A DNA stretch of 64,000 nt from CAVVFX01 sp963747535 (GTDB taxonomy: Bacteria; Acidobacteriota; Terriglobia; Bryobacterales; Bryobacteraceae): NCBI GenBank assembly GCA_963747535.1, contig CAVVFX010000010.1, positions 1 through 64,000 of the forward strand, given 5' to 3'. The notes beneath the pieces are model-generated. The model saw nothing but the letters and a program-made list of their open reading frames with translations, made no database searches and had not been told where the DNA came from. Positions 17,139 through 26,652 of this stretch are shown one piece after another. Each line of letters opens with the position of its first letter. Position 1 is the first letter of the stretch. The position numbers and the translations under genes were made by a program.

Positions 17139-18395
17139 CTAAATTGGCAAATGTGACGGAATGTAGACCGGCTGGTAAGGACAGCGCTTCTTGAATTCGG
17201 CAAAGTTTACAGAGATGCCCAAGCCAGGACCTTCCGGCAGCGCCACCGTACCCCCCTTTTGGACGGGATATTTGCCGTCCGTCAATTCCTGGTAAAGGGT
17301 ATCGTCCGCCGACTCCCACTCCTGCACCAGAAAGTTGCGGCAGACTGACATTGCGTTCAGCGAGGCCACATGTGCGATCGGGCCGCTGCACTGGTGAGGC
17401 GCAACCTCGGCGCCGTAGACTTCGGCCATGTTGGCAATCTTCCGGATTTCCGTAATTCCGCCGGCATGCATCACATCCGGTTGGATGATGGCGGCGCCTT
17501 TCCGGTCGAGTAAAGCGGCGAACTCCGCTCGTGTGAAAAAGCCTTCTCCTGTAGCGATCGGAACGGGCGAATTCGCCGCGACTTCTCCCAGATTGCGGGC
17601 TGATTCGCGTAGCACCGGCTCCTCGATCCACAGCGGTTTGTAAGGCGCAATCGCACGGCTCAGTGCAATTGCGGATCGGACGGTGAATGTTTCGCTAGCC
17701 TCCAGCGCCAGGTCCATGGAGTCGCCGACAGCCCCGCGCACCGCTTCAAGTTCGCGGTTCAGTTGGGCCGTGCGCTCGCTCTCGGTACCTCCCATCGGAA
17801 TGGACCACTTGACCGCCGTCCAGCCCTTGTCGCGAGTCTGCCTGGCCCAGTCCGCAAAGCGCGCCGGAGTACGGTTTGCGGTTTCCAACGACGCGTTCCA
17901 GTGCGTATAATAGACGCGCAGACGAGGTCGCAGCGGACCCTGAAGTAACCGGGAAACCGGCAAATTAAGCCGCTTGCCTTCGATGTCCCAGAGCGCGATG
18001 TCGAGAGCCGACAGCGCCGTCATGGCGCCGGGACCATTGCGCCAGCGCGAGAGCATGTAATAGCTGCGGTTCCAATGTTCCTCGATCCCGCTCGGGTCGC
18101 GCCCTAAATAGCTCGGCTCAAGCCAGCGCAGCTCGGTTTCGACAGCGGCTTCGCGGCCTTCCAGCGTACCCTCGCCGAGGCCGGTCAAGCCCGCGTCAGT
18201 CTTGACTTCAACGAACAGCAGGTCCCGCCAGCGCAGGCTAACCTTGTGAATGTCAAAACCGGTAATCTTGACGCGGCCTGGAGAAGTCGTCGGCAGTGCG
18301 GGCCGGGAAAGGGAGGAGAGGCACGCCGCACCTCCGGCTAATCGCGATAAACATGCTCGCCTTGAGAGTTGCTTCTCAGTCTCCATGAGCTTCAT
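17139..18395 (-). CDS. Mandelate racemase/muconate-lactonizing enzyme, Tat-exported
   Basis: About 418 residues, a second enolase-superfamily enzyme. The start at 18395 is favoured by GAGG nine bases upstream; ATG 18386 is an alternative. A Tat signal SRRACLSRLAGGAACL occupies about 10-35. Barrel residues: WTAVKWSIPM (Lys), LALEASETF (acid ligand), WIEEPVLRE (Glu), IATGEGFFTRAEF (Glu) and VAPHQCSGPIAH (general-base His). The TGEGFFTR and PHQ..GP motifs suggest a sugar-acid dehydratase. It is last in a minus-strand run after the sensor kinase and response regulator, 40 bases behind the latter, so that system may control it. The substrate is unknown. Confidence 0.87.
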   Translation of the reverse strand: MKLMETEKQLSRRACLSRLAGGAACLSSLSRPALPTTSPGRVKITGFDIHKVSLRWRDLLFVEVKTDAGLTGLGEGTLEGREAAVETELRWLEPSYLGRDPSGIEEHWNRSYYMLSRWRNGPGAMTALSALDIALWDIEGKRLNLPVSRLLQGPLRPRLRVYYTHWNASLETANRTPARFADWARQTRDKGWTAVKWSIPMGGTESERTAQLNRELEAVRGAVGDSMDLALEASETFTVRSAIALSRAIAPYKPLWIEEPVLRESARNLGEVAANSPVPIATGEGFFTRAEFAALLDRKGAAIIQPDVMHAGGITEIRKIANMAEVYGAEVAPHQCSGPIAHVASLNAMSVCRNFLVQEWESADDTLYQELTDGKYPVQKGGTVALPEGPGLGISVNFAEFKKRCPYQPVYIPSHLPI

Positions 18396-18435
18396 ATACT
18401 TTAACCTCAATCTTGCGCCGGCGAAGGAACTGCCG

Positions 18436-19065
18436 CTACATCTCAACGATCCCTCGCCTGACCGCGGCGATTGCAGCCTGAGTCCGATCCGATACGCCCA
18501 TTCGTCCCAGGATCAGATTCACGTGCCACTTAACGGTACCCTCGGTAATTCCCAGATGCTGTCCGATCTCCTTGTTCGTGAGACCCAGCACGATCAGCTT
18601 AACAATCTCGTGCTCACGCGGAGTTAGTTCGGCGTCCGGGCGCCGGCCGTTAAGCGTGTAGAGAACCGATTGCGGAAAGTAGCGGCCGCCACTGTACACC
18701 ACGTCCAACGCATTTAATAATTCGTTGTGCGACATCCCTTTCAGCAGGTAAGCCGACGCGCCTGCAATCAGCGCGCGGTGAATGTCTTCTTCGCCCTGGT
18801 AGGTTGTCAGCACGATGAAGCGCGCCTTAGGCTCCTCGCCGCGTAGCGTCCGGATGACATCCGCGCCTCCTAACTCCGGCATGCGCAGGTCTATCAGGGA
18901 GATATCGGGCCGGTGCTTTCGGAACAACTCCACGGCCTCCGTCCCGTTCGCGGCCTGGGCGACCACGGTCATATCACTCCGCGAACTCACAATCGCGGCA
19001 ATGCCGAAGCGGACTACTGAATGGTCGTCCGCAATCATGATGCGGATCGGTTCAGTTTTCAGCAT
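18436..19065 (-). CDS. LuxR/NarL-type response regulator
   Basis: About 209 residues. The receiver domain (about 6-122) has the acidic pair DDH, the phospho-acceptor in ISLIDLRMPELGG, and the Thr and Lys motifs LTTYQ and YLLKGMS. The C-terminal LuxR helix-turn-helix is LTPREHEIVKLIVLGLTNKE, IGQHLGITEGTVKWHVN. The start MLKTEP at 19065 overlaps the end of the kinase gene by 14 bases, so they form a coupled pair. It probably activates the downstream enolase gene and perhaps the divergent receptor block. Confidence 0.93.
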   Translation of the reverse strand: MLKTEPIRIMIADDHSVVRFGIAAIVSSRSDMTVVAQAANGTEAVELFRKHRPDISLIDLRMPELGGADVIRTLRGEEPKARFIVLTTYQGEEDIHRALIAGASAYLLKGMSHNELLNALDVVYSGGRYFPQSVLYTLNGRRPDAELTPREHEIVKLIVLGLTNKEIGQHLGITEGTVKWHVNLILGRMGVSDRTQAAIAAVRRGIVEM

Positions 19066-22048
19066 GAACCAACTCACCTTGCGTGGAAGTGGCGACTGTT
19101 CTCGGCAGGCCCGCGATCACTTTCGTGCCCCCGCCGGGTTTACTGGCAACGTTCAAATATCCGCCGATCTGCCGCATGCGCTCGCGCATTCCCACCAGCC
19201 CGTAATGGCCGTTCGCGTCCGCCGTGGAGTCTGCGTCGAAGCCGCAACCGTCATCAGTCACCTCCAGCCGGATCTCGTCTGCCTCAAAACAAACCTGCAC
19301 TTGAATCAAGCGTGCGCGCGCGTGCGCCACCGCATTTCGCAGCGCTTCCTTAGCCACCATAAAAAGATTGCGGTTGACCCGTTCTTCCAGCGGAACCGGC
19401 GTTCCACGAATTTCCGTGTGGGAGTTGACGCCATGGTCCCGGTTCAACTGCTCGGTAAAAGCGCGCATTTCCATCGCCAGTTCTCCATGGCCGGATTCAT
19501 CCCGCAAGTCACAAACCGCCTGTCTCGCTTCATTAAGCGTGAGGCGAATCTCCTCGCGCGCCCGGTCGAGAAGATCCGCCGCAGACGAAGCGCTGACGTG
19601 GCGAAGACTGGAAGCGGCTTCGAGCAGCGTGGAAACGCCGACACACCCCTGGATCAACGTGTCGTGCAGTTCTCGCGCCAGCCGGGTTCGTTCACCGAGA
19701 ACCAGGCTGTACCGGAACTGCGTCTGGTGCGAATAGAACTTGAACCCCGACCACGCCGCGATCACCAGAGCCAGGGCCGTCATGGCGTAGAACCACGGAG
19801 TCTGATAATAATGCGGCATCCATTTCACCTGGAGGCCGGCCTCCGCGTAGTTTCGCGATTCCACTCCGTCCTCTACGTTGAGCCGGAAGCGGTAATTCCC
19901 TGGAGTCAGGTTCGTATAGTACGCGCTGCGGCGCGCGTGCGCATTGGTCCACGCGGTATCGAACCCCTCCATCTTGAATGAGAAGATCATTTGCTCCGGT
20001 GACGTCAGGTTGATGGCCGTGTAGTCGATTTCCAGCTTCCGCGTGCCGGGCGGAATCCGGATCTGATCGTGCTCCAGGGACACCGGGCGCTCATCCACGT
20101 ACGCGCCTTCGATCAAGACGTTCAAACGCGCGCTCCGCCGTAATCTCGCCGGGTCGATTCCAATAGCGCCATGAATCGTAGCGAACCACAGAATGCCGTT
20201 GGATGTCCTGCATCCAGCCGGCTGGCACGTGCCGCTCATCTCATTAGTCCCGACGATGTCGCTGGCATCGTAGAGTAGCACGTTCACTGAGTCGGACAAT
20301 CCGTCCGCAACCGCATCCAGTTCACTGCGATGAATATGGCAAAGTCCACGCGGGCCACCCAGCCACAAATTACCGGCGTCGTCGTCGAGTATCTGAAAAA
20401 CCCGATTGTCCGGCAATCCTTCGGCCGTGCTGAAACGGTGAACCTTTCCCTGTCGCACACGGATCAGGCCGCCGCCTCGCGTACCGAGCCACACCGTACC
20501 CCGCGCGTCTTCATAAATGGCGCGGATCCGCTCGTTGCGCAAACTGTCGGTAACGCTGCTCGAAATGATTTCATCGTTATGGATGATGCTCAAACCTCCG
20601 TCGGTCCCCACCCACAGGTCACCGGCATGATCGGGAAAGATGACGTGAACGCTGGCATATACCAGGCCATCCTCCAGATAGTAACCACGAAACTGCTGTC
20701 CGTCCCAGCGACTGAGGCCGCTGCTGGTGCCGATCCAGATGTTGCCGTGACTGTCTTCGCAAATCGCCCGGATAATGTCGCTGCGCAACCCGTTCCTGGT
20801 TGTGTAATGCTGGATGTTCCCGTTTTCCACGCGTAAGAGCCCGTCTCTCGCGGTCCCGATCCAAAGGGCTCCGGAGCGGTCCCGGTAAAATGTCCGGGCT
20901 TCCGTCTTCTGGAATGGCGACGGCAAAGTCATCTGCGAGAGCGTGGCTCCGGACAGCCGGTACATGCGCCCCGTAATATCGGCCAGGAGCAGAGTCGAGT
21001 CCCGGTCCTGGTAAATCACAGCGACGTTGTCGTTGTCGAGGCCCTCTTTGAGCGTTATGGCCCTCGCAAGGGGCGTCGTCAAGCGAACCAGGCCATCCTC
21101 CGTGCTGAGCCAGAGATTGCCGGCGCGATCGACGAACAGCGAGAGAACATTATTTCCCGGTAGCTGGGAGGGCGAACGCACTACCTCGAAACCACCAGGG
21201 CGGTATCGCAACAGTCCCGCCGACGTCATGCCGGCCCAGAGGCCGCCGTCACGGTCCGTGACCAGCCCTACCGTCGGGCCTCCGTGCGGCGGCGCTCCGC
21301 GAACCGGAGTCGTGACGCGGTTGCCAGGCCGCCACTGTCGCAAACCACCTTCCGTGGCCAGCCAGTAGCTGCCATCATCCATCTGACGAATTGCCGAGAC
21401 GATGCTGTCCGCCATCTCGCCCCCAAGCGGTTGCGGCGCCAGGGACGCTCCGCGAAGCTCGTACAAGCCGTTACCGCCTACCCATACCCGCCCGTCCCGG
21501 TCTTCGTAGATGGTGCGAACGGAAACGAACGACATACCCCCGTGTCCGTCGATGCGTTGAAAATAATCTCCGGAAAAGCGAAATAGTCCGTGGTCAGTAC
21601 CGGCCCAAAGTGTGCCCGATTTGTCTTGATAAAGCGCGCGGATAAAACCGTTCGTCAAACCCGCATTCGTTGCATACGATCGAAAGGTCTTACCTGAAAA
21701 CTTCAGGAGCCCGCCGCCCTCCGTGCCTATCCACAAATAGCCTGCTTTAGCCGGCAAAAGGGACAGAATGCTATCCTCGACAAATTCCGGAGTGTTTTCT
21801 CGCTTGTAAGAGGTGAAACGGTTTCCGTCGAAACGCGCGAGTCCGCCTGACGTGCCGATCCAAAGGTAACCGTCGTCGGTTTGCGTGACTACCTGAACTC
21901 GTCCTTGCGGAAGGCCGTCCCGCAGACCCCAGACGCGCGCGCTGTAGCTATCCAATTGCAAGGCGGGACCTTGCGCCCCCCAGGCCGCGAATTGCGCCAG
22001 CAACACGGCCAGCGTGTAAGACGACGAAATCAGAATCTTATACCTCAT
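19052..22048 (-). CDS. Propeller-type sensor histidine kinase (Reg_prop, Y_Y_Y, HisKA_3)
   Basis: A 998-residue membrane kinase. Signal peptide about 1-25; about 14 two-component-propeller repeats (blades of the DGYLWIGTSGGLARFDG and GNIWIGTSSGLSRWDG type) over about 40-620; a Y_Y_Y domain about 690-755 (PPGTRKLEIDYTAINLTSPE and YTNLTPGNYRFRLN); one transmembrane segment (FYAMTALALVIAAWSGFKFY); a HisKA_3 domain with LARELHDTLIQG; and an HATPase_c domain (EALRNAVAHARA, DDGCGFD, GHYGLVGMRERM). The architecture is that of the sugar-sensing kinases of polysaccharide utilisation loci, but split from the regulator rather than fused to it. It overlaps the response-regulator gene. It likely senses an oligosaccharide in the periplasm. 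Confidence 0.93.
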   Translation of the reverse strand: MRYKILISSSYTLAVLLAQFAAWGAQGPALQLDSYSARVWGLRDGLPQGRVQVVTQTDDGYLWIGTSGGLARFDGNRFTSYKRENTPEFVEDSILSLLPAKAGYLWIGTEGGGLLKFSGKTFRSYATNAGLTNGFIRALYQDKSGTLWAGTDHGLFRFSGDYFQRIDGHGGMSFVSVRTIYEDRDGRVWVGGNGLYELRGASLAPQPLGGEMADSIVSAIRQMDDGSYWLATEGGLRQWRPGNRVTTPVRGAPPHGGPTVGLVTDRDGGLWAGMTSAGLLRYRPGGFEVVRSPSQLPGNNVLSLFVDRAGNLWLSTEDGLVRLTTPLARAITLKEGLDNDNVAVIYQDRDSTLLLADITGRMYRLSGATLSQMTLPSPFQKTEARTFYRDRSGALWIGTARDGLLRVENGNIQHYTTRNGLRSDIIRAICEDSHGNIWIGTSSGLSRWDGQQFRGYYLEDGLVYASVHVIFPDHAGDLWVGTDGGLSIIHNDEIISSSVTDSLRNERIRAIYEDARGTVWLGTRGGGLIRVRQGKVHRFSTAEGLPDNRVFQILDDDAGNLWLGGPRGLCHIHRSELDAVADGLSDSVNVLLYDASDIVGTNEMSGTCQPAGCRTSNGILWFATIHGAIGIDPARLRRSARLNVLIEGAYVDERPVSLEHDQIRIPPGTRKLEIDYTAINLTSPEQMIFSFKMEGFDTAWTNAHARRSAYYTNLTPGNYRFRLNVEDGVESRNYAEAGLQVKWMPHYYQTPWFYAMTALALVIAAWSGFKFYSHQTQFRYSLVLGERTRLARELHDTLIQGCVGVSTLLEAASSLRHVSASSAADLLDRAREEIRLTLNEARQAVCDLRDESGHGELAMEMRAFTEQLNRDHGVNSHTEIRGTPVPLEERVNRNLFMVAKEALRNAVAHARARLIQVQVCFEADEIRLEVTDDGCGFDADSTADANGHYGLVGMRERMRQIGGYLNVASKPGGGTKVIAGLPRTVATSTQGELVHAEN

Positions 22049-22275
22049 GGGCTTTTACGAGTCGTTCAGATGTTCGAACAAATTGCCGGATCTGTAAAAA
22101 CCTCTTCTGAGACTCAGGTACATCATAATGTCTTTAAATTTCGGTTGCAGGCCCCGCTTTCGATAGGTGACTCAGCCGACGTCCAGAATTCGCTGGGCGA
22201 TTGCTTGTTTTGGTTTTCAATCGCGGCCGTGCTACCAAATGCACAAATCGTGCTACCATAGTGTCGCCGGCCTTG

Positions 22276-22625
22276 AGCGTTATCGCCGTCGGTCGAAAGT
22301 CTGGCTCAAGGCTTACTTCTATAGCCCTTCGGAAGTCAGCTACGCTTCTTCCATGCCAAGTTACGCGTATCTGTTCCGGGATGATCTAGTACCAACTTGC
22401 AGAAGTTGGCGTACAGTACCGCTTGAACGCGCGCGGCTCAGCAATGACTTCCGAGCCGCGACCGTTAGGGAGTGGTTGCGCGAGCGGACAAGGGGGCTCG
22501 CAACGATTGTTAAATTCGGCATTCCAGGAACCGACATGCCCGGTCACGAGTATCTCCAAGATCAGGACATCACTTCCATCAGCCTCTGGGTCGTCCGCGG
22601 CTTAGCTGACAAAGGTAAGCTCTAA
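22276..22625 (+). pseudogene. Cytochrome c remnant split by a repeat
   Basis: Two pieces in one open frame look like a cbb3-type or related cytochrome c: WLKAYFYSPSEVSYASSMPS with YAYLFRDD before the repeat (about 22300-22390), and GLATIVKFGIPGTDMPGHEY with LQDQDITSISLWVVRGL after it (about 22495-22610). Between them the frame reads through the interspersed repeat (RLSNDFRAATVREWL). No CxxCH remains and there is no clear start, so this is a relic. It is also possible that only the second half is homologous. Confidence 0.45.
22385..22489 (+). repeat. IS630-like end plus interspersed hairpin repeat, copy 3
   Basis: CTAGTACCAACTTGCAGAAG with TTGGCGTA (22385-22412) resembles the end of the IS630-type element at 63313. 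It is followed at 22431-22489 by a diverged copy of the hairpin repeat (CGCGGCTC-AGCAATGACTTCC-GAGCCGCG, then ACCGTTAGGGAGTGGTTGCG). This copy lies inside the cytochrome remnant. Confidence 0.65.
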
Positions 22626-22695
22626 CTGGTATAGCCTTGAATCACGGCATCGAACCCCTTGACGTCACTAAAAGACGCAGAGTGGAACCACCAAA

Positions 22696-22710
22696 GCGGC
22701 AAATTGCCAC
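22696..22710. promoter_or_regulatory. Palindromic activator site (P1)
   Basis: GCGGCAAATTGCCAC, with a perfect GGCAA-A-TTGCC palindrome at 22698-22708. Its centre is 70 bases before the GG of the sigma-54 promoter at 22772. The same site occurs at the same 70-base distance at 27023 and at 61 bases at 35538. I infer a binding site for an NtrC-type activator, most simply the one encoded at 31840. Confidence 0.6.
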
Positions 22711-22771
22711 CCCCGGCTCTCGCGACTCCGGGACGCGCCATTGTTTTCAAGGAGTTGACTACTTTGGTGTG

Positions 22772-22787
22772 TGGCATGCCGCGTGCA
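22772..22787 (+). promoter_or_regulatory. Sigma-54 promoter P1
   Basis: TGGCATGCCGCGTGCA: GG and GC separated by exactly 10 bases, as needed for sigma-54 (-24/-12). The predicted start is near 22798, about 107 bases before the hybrid kinase gene. A block upstream (TTGTTTTCAAGGAGTTG) is shared with P2 (TTGTTTTCAACGAGTTG), so the two promoter regions are related over more than 90 bases. Confidence 0.65.
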
Positions 22788-22904
22788 GGGTCTCGATCAG
22801 CCCAATTCGCAAACCTGAACGTTCCACGGCTGCGGGCTACTCCCCGCGCTCCTCGCTGGCAGTTCGGGCGCGCGGTTTGTAAGCGGGTGTTGCTGTCCGA
22901 GGGG

Positions 22905-24803
22905 ATGGTACCTGGACCTTTGACATTAGTATCTCGATCTTCGCTCAAAACGATCCTCTATCGCTACGGTATCGTCGTATCGAGTGTTGCCGCTGCGCTC
23001 GGGGTCAGCGTTCTGCTGCGCGAGTACGTGTACCCAAGGCCGATGGTCCTTCTGGCGCTCGTCTTGTGCATCTGGGGGCGCGGTTTGGGCCCAAGCCTTG
23101 TCGGCGCCGGCCTCGCCACCGTGGCAGTGGGCCTGGCGTTTCCCGAGTTGACTCCAAAGTACGGGGCCGTGTCCGATGCAGCGATGTTCGGCCTCGCCGC
23201 GGTCGCCTTTAATGCTTTTAGCGCATCTAAGGTGCGTGCCGAAGCTGCACTGCGCGAAAGTGAAGAGCGTTTCCGCCGGGTGTTTGAAGAAGGCCCGTTG
23301 GGTGTTGCGCTGGTCGGAAAGGACTATCGTTTCCTGAAGGTCAACAGCGCGCTGTGTCGCATGGTTGGGTATTCCGAAGCGGAACTCACGCAAATGTCCT
23401 TTAGGGACATTACGTATCCAGAGGATCTGGATATGAATGGGGAGCTTGACGGGCGGCTGTTCCGGTCAGAAATCCCCAATTATCGTCTGCAAAAGCGGTA
23501 CGTGAAGAAGGACGGCGAGATCATTTGGATTAACCTGACCGCGTCCGTCATTCGCGATGCGAAGGGCCTGCCCAGGTACGGCATTGGCATGATCGAGGAC
23601 ATTACTGAAACCAAGCGCGCCTTTGAGGAGGCGGTCGCGCGACAAAAACTGGAAGGCCTCGGCGTGCTGGCCGGCGGAATCGCTCATGACTTCAACAATC
23701 TGCTGGGCAGTATCCTCGCGACCTCGGAACTCGTTTTGTCGGATCTTCCTATCGGCTCGCCCGCTTATGACGGAGTTGAATCGATCACGAATGTCGCGGT
23801 TCGCGCCGCCGGGATTGTGCGCCAGATGATGGCCTACGCGGGACAAGAGAGTGCGGCATTCGAGCCGGTTGATCTTTCCCTGCTGGTAAAGGAGATGCTT
23901 CAACTCCTGAAGGTCTCGATATCAAAGCGCGCCCTGTTAACGGTTGATCTTCCCGAGGACCTGCCTGCCGTCCAGGCCAACGCCGCACAAATCCGGCAGG
24001 TCGCCATGAACCTGATCACCAACGCGTCTGAGGCGCTCGGAGATCATGAAGGCGCTATCTCCGTCACCTTGACGCATGTCGGGTCGGGCATGGAACCGCT
24101 TGCCGACAACACCCCAAACCGGCATCGAAACGGCCACCTGCGATTGGTGGTTAGCGACACCGGCTGCGGCATGACAGAAGAACTCCAGACCAGGATCTTC
24201 GATCCGTTTTTCACCACCAAATTCACCGGGCGAGGACTGGGGCTCGCCGCCGTCCAGGGAATCATCCGCGCCCACGGCGGCACCGTCAAAGTCGTAAGCG
24301 CCCCGGGCCAGGGTTCCCGCTTCGAGGTTCTGCTGCCATGCGCTGCTCAACCGGCGCGGACCACCCGCGACATCCTGGTTACAGCTTCAGCCGGTGAAGC
24401 CGGAATCGTTGACGGAACTGTCCTCGTGGTCGAAGACGAGGAGGAACTGCGTCTTGCCGTCTCGACGATGCTTCGCAAGCAAAAGCTTTCGGTAATCGAA
24501 GCCAGAGACGGACGTGCCGGGGTGGATCTGTTTCGCGCACGCCGCGAGGAGATTGACGTAGTTCTTTTGGATCTGACCCTGCCTGGAATGACTGGTGGCG
24601 AGGTCTTGCAGGAATTGCGACGGATGCGGCCCGACGTGAAGGTGGTGATAACAACTGCATATAGCAAAGACAGCGCACTGCTTGCTATTGATGGGCAGGA
24701 ACCATGGCTATTTATCCGAAAGCCATACCGTCTCAGTGAAGTAACCGACTTGCTTCGCAGCGTCTGCCGGCGTAAGCGGTCTGGCATTCGAACTGCTAGC
24801 TGA
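22905..24803 (+). CDS. Hybrid PAS sensor kinase with C-terminal receiver
   Basis: About 632 residues. The frame is open further upstream, but the ATG at 22905 is the first one after the promoter. Several hydrophobic segments (about 20-105, including VLLALVLCIWGRGLGPSLVG) form a DUF4118-like membrane part. A PAS domain follows (about 120-235; RFRRVFEEGPLGVALVG, YRFLKVN), then HisKA (LAGGIAHDFNNLLGSI), HATPase_c (NLITNASEAL, DTGCGMTEE, GRGLGLAAVQGI) and a receiver (VLVVEDEEE, VVLLDLTLPGMTGGE, KPYR). This is a soluble-output hybrid kinase whose partner is not adjacent. Its own sigma-54 promoter with the shared palindrome suggests it belongs to the regulon of the NtrC-type factor at 31840. Confidence 0.9.
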   Translation: MVPGPLTLVSRSSLKTILYRYGIVVSSVAAALGVSVLLREYVYPRPMVLLALVLCIWGRGLGPSLVGAGLATVAVGLAFPELTPKYGAVSDAAMFGLAAVAFNAFSASKVRAEAALRESEERFRRVFEEGPLGVALVGKDYRFLKVNSALCRMVGYSEAELTQMSFRDITYPEDLDMNGELDGRLFRSEIPNYRLQKRYVKKDGEIIWINLTASVIRDAKGLPRYGIGMIEDITETKRAFEEAVARQKLEGLGVLAGGIAHDFNNLLGSILATSELVLSDLPIGSPAYDGVESITNVAVRAAGIVRQMMAYAGQESAAFEPVDLSLLVKEMLQLLKVSISKRALLTVDLPEDLPAVQANAAQIRQVAMNLITNASEALGDHEGAISVTLTHVGSGMEPLADNTPNRHRNGHLRLVVSDTGCGMTEELQTRIFDPFFTTKFTGRGLGLAAVQGIIRAHGGTVKVVSAPGQGSRFEVLLPCAAQPARTTRDILVTASAGEAGIVDGTVLVVEDEEELRLAVSTMLRKQKLSVIEARDGRAGVDLFRARREEIDVVLLDLTLPGMTGGEVLQELRRMRPDVKVVITTAYSKDSALLAIDGQEPWLFIRKPYRLSEVTDLLRSVCRRKRSGIRTAS

Positions 24804-25073
24804 AACCCCAAAGTGTTGCCGCAAATCACTTCCACGAAGGCCCGGCCCGCTTGCCCGATTGATTACTGGATCGTGCTGGCAGCGGCAGCCGGCGGAGTGT
24901 GCCGCTATCTCGACGCACAGATCCGGAGAATCTCGGCGGAGAACGTTGTTCATGCCGAGACCGCCGCCCCTCGATATCGAAGCGTCTGTAATGTACTGAA
25001 CCGCAGGCTGACATTGGCGGACTGCCGCGACCTGCCGGTACTCTGGAATTTCGCTGTCTGTATCAAACCGCAA

Positions 25074-26522
25074 ATGCTAGTCAAACTGGTTACCGGACTC
25101 TTCCTGATCGTCGCGATTGCGTCGCCGCAGGACGGGACTCTGGACACCGGAGTGGGCGCATCGACCAGGATTCCACTGGTAGTCCCCGCAGGCGTGCCGC
25201 TACGGTTGTATCTGACCAAACGGGTTCCGAAGCGTCCCGGTGCGCCGGTCGAGGCCAAGCTTCTCACCCCCTTATACGCGTTCGACCGCGAGGTCATTCC
25301 AGCTGGAACGCGAGTGCTCGGACACGTTAGCCGGCTGCAACCCGTTTCCCGCTGGCAGCGGCTCCGGGCCGTTCTCGGAGGTGACTTCACTCCGCTCCAT
25401 ATCGCGCAAATCGAGTTCACGTCATTGGTGGTTCCGGACGGCCGTCACGTCGACCTGCACACCGCGGAAAGCCCGGGACTCAACTCGCTGGTCCCCGTGA
25501 AGCCACCGAAACAGAAGACCCAAAGCCCGCAGGTCCAGAACAGCGGAATACTCGGTACCGCTAAACAGAAAGCCAAGGATCAAATTGACGCCCAGGTCGC
25601 GCGCGTCAGGAGCATTCCGGATCTCGTGCGCGGAACCGACAAGAAGGAGTGGCTGTACGATTACGCGATGTCCCGCTTACCCTACCACCCGCAGTCCGTC
25701 CGGAATCGGACCCGGTTCGATGCGGTGCTCAAGGATCCGCTTGAGTTTGGTGCTGAGACGGTGACGTGGAAGTCGTTGGCCCTCCTCGGTTCTCAGCCGG
25801 CCCCAGGGAGCATTGTCCATGCGCGGCTCCTGACCTCCGTGGATTCCGAGCGGTCGAAACCAGGTGACAAGATCGAGGCAGCCCTGGAGCAGCCTCTGTT
25901 TTCGTCCGATCACAAAGTGGTCCTACCCGAGGGAACTCTCGTAGAAGGCACAGTGGTGGTGGCGAAGAAGGCGGGCTGGTTTCATCGCGCAGGGCGTCTC
26001 CGATTCACGTTCCAAAGCGTCGAACTAGCGCCGCAGGTGGCTGAACTGCGGGATGCAGCGCTGAAGACTGCCGAGACGACGTTATCGGTCAGCACTGTTT
26101 TGCCGGCTGAACCCAAACTGCAGATCCGCACACAGGGTACGCTGAGTGCGGCGGAGGGCGGCAATGCGCCCGTCAAAGTGGATTCGGAAGGCGGTGTCCA
26201 GGCGCAGGAAAGCAAGTCGCGATTCATCGGGACGGCAATCGCGCTGTTGATAACCCATCGCGCCGCGGATAACGATGCCGGAAGATCCGGCGTAAACGGC
26301 AATAATCCGAATGTGAGTGGTCGAACTCTGGGAGGCGGCTTGGGTTTTGGACTCCTGGGCTCGATCGCGGCCCAGGCTTCCAACAACGTAGGCATGGCTC
26401 TGGGTTATTACGGCATGGGCTGGGCCGTGTTCTCGACAGTAGTTGCGCGCGGGGCCGACGTGCAATTCGGCCGGAATGCCGTGATCGACATCGGCTTCAA
26501 CCAGCGCTCGCCAGCCAAGTAG
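25074..26522 (+). CDS. Exported hypothetical protein
   Basis: A 482-residue protein from the ATG at 25074, chosen because it yields a signal peptide (MLVKLVTGLFLIVAIASPQD); the frame is open upstream to 24813 without such a feature. Two similar segments, IPAGTRVLGHVSRL with QRLRAVLGGDFTPLHIAQIE (about 75-125) and LPEGTLVEGTVVVAKKAGWF with RLRFTFQSVEL (about 285-325), look like duplicated beta-barrel modules of the kind seen in VirB10/TrbI-type or other small OB-like periplasmic domains. The C-terminus is Gly-rich (GGGLGFGLLGSIAAQASNN) and could insert in a membrane. I do not recognise a named family. It is preceded by 270 bases of unassigned sequence after the kinase. Confidence 0.7.
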   Translation: MLVKLVTGLFLIVAIASPQDGTLDTGVGASTRIPLVVPAGVPLRLYLTKRVPKRPGAPVEAKLLTPLYAFDREVIPAGTRVLGHVSRLQPVSRWQRLRAVLGGDFTPLHIAQIEFTSLVVPDGRHVDLHTAESPGLNSLVPVKPPKQKTQSPQVQNSGILGTAKQKAKDQIDAQVARVRSIPDLVRGTDKKEWLYDYAMSRLPYHPQSVRNRTRFDAVLKDPLEFGAETVTWKSLALLGSQPAPGSIVHARLLTSVDSERSKPGDKIEAALEQPLFSSDHKVVLPEGTLVEGTVVVAKKAGWFHRAGRLRFTFQSVELAPQVAELRDAALKTAETTLSVSTVLPAEPKLQIRTQGTLSAAEGGNAPVKVDSEGGVQAQESKSRFIGTAIALLITHRAADNDAGRSGVNGNNPNVSGRTLGGGLGFGLLGSIAAQASNNVGMALGYYGMGWAVFSTVVARGADVQFGRNAVIDIGFNQRSPAK

Positions 26523-26652
26523 CCCCTCCCCGCTCGTTACCAGGGACGTTTTTTCTTCAAGCTGGACGTGACCTCACGCAACACTGCTGAGCCGAGGTTC
26601 CGAGAGACAAGTGCGTTTAGTATTACTAATTTGCTGATTGGGTCGCCGCCGG

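Noticed and set aside
18815..19981. Plus-strand frame of 388 codons
   Set aside because: Antisense of the response-regulator/kinase junction on the minus strand; no domain recognisable and composition unlike real proteins here.
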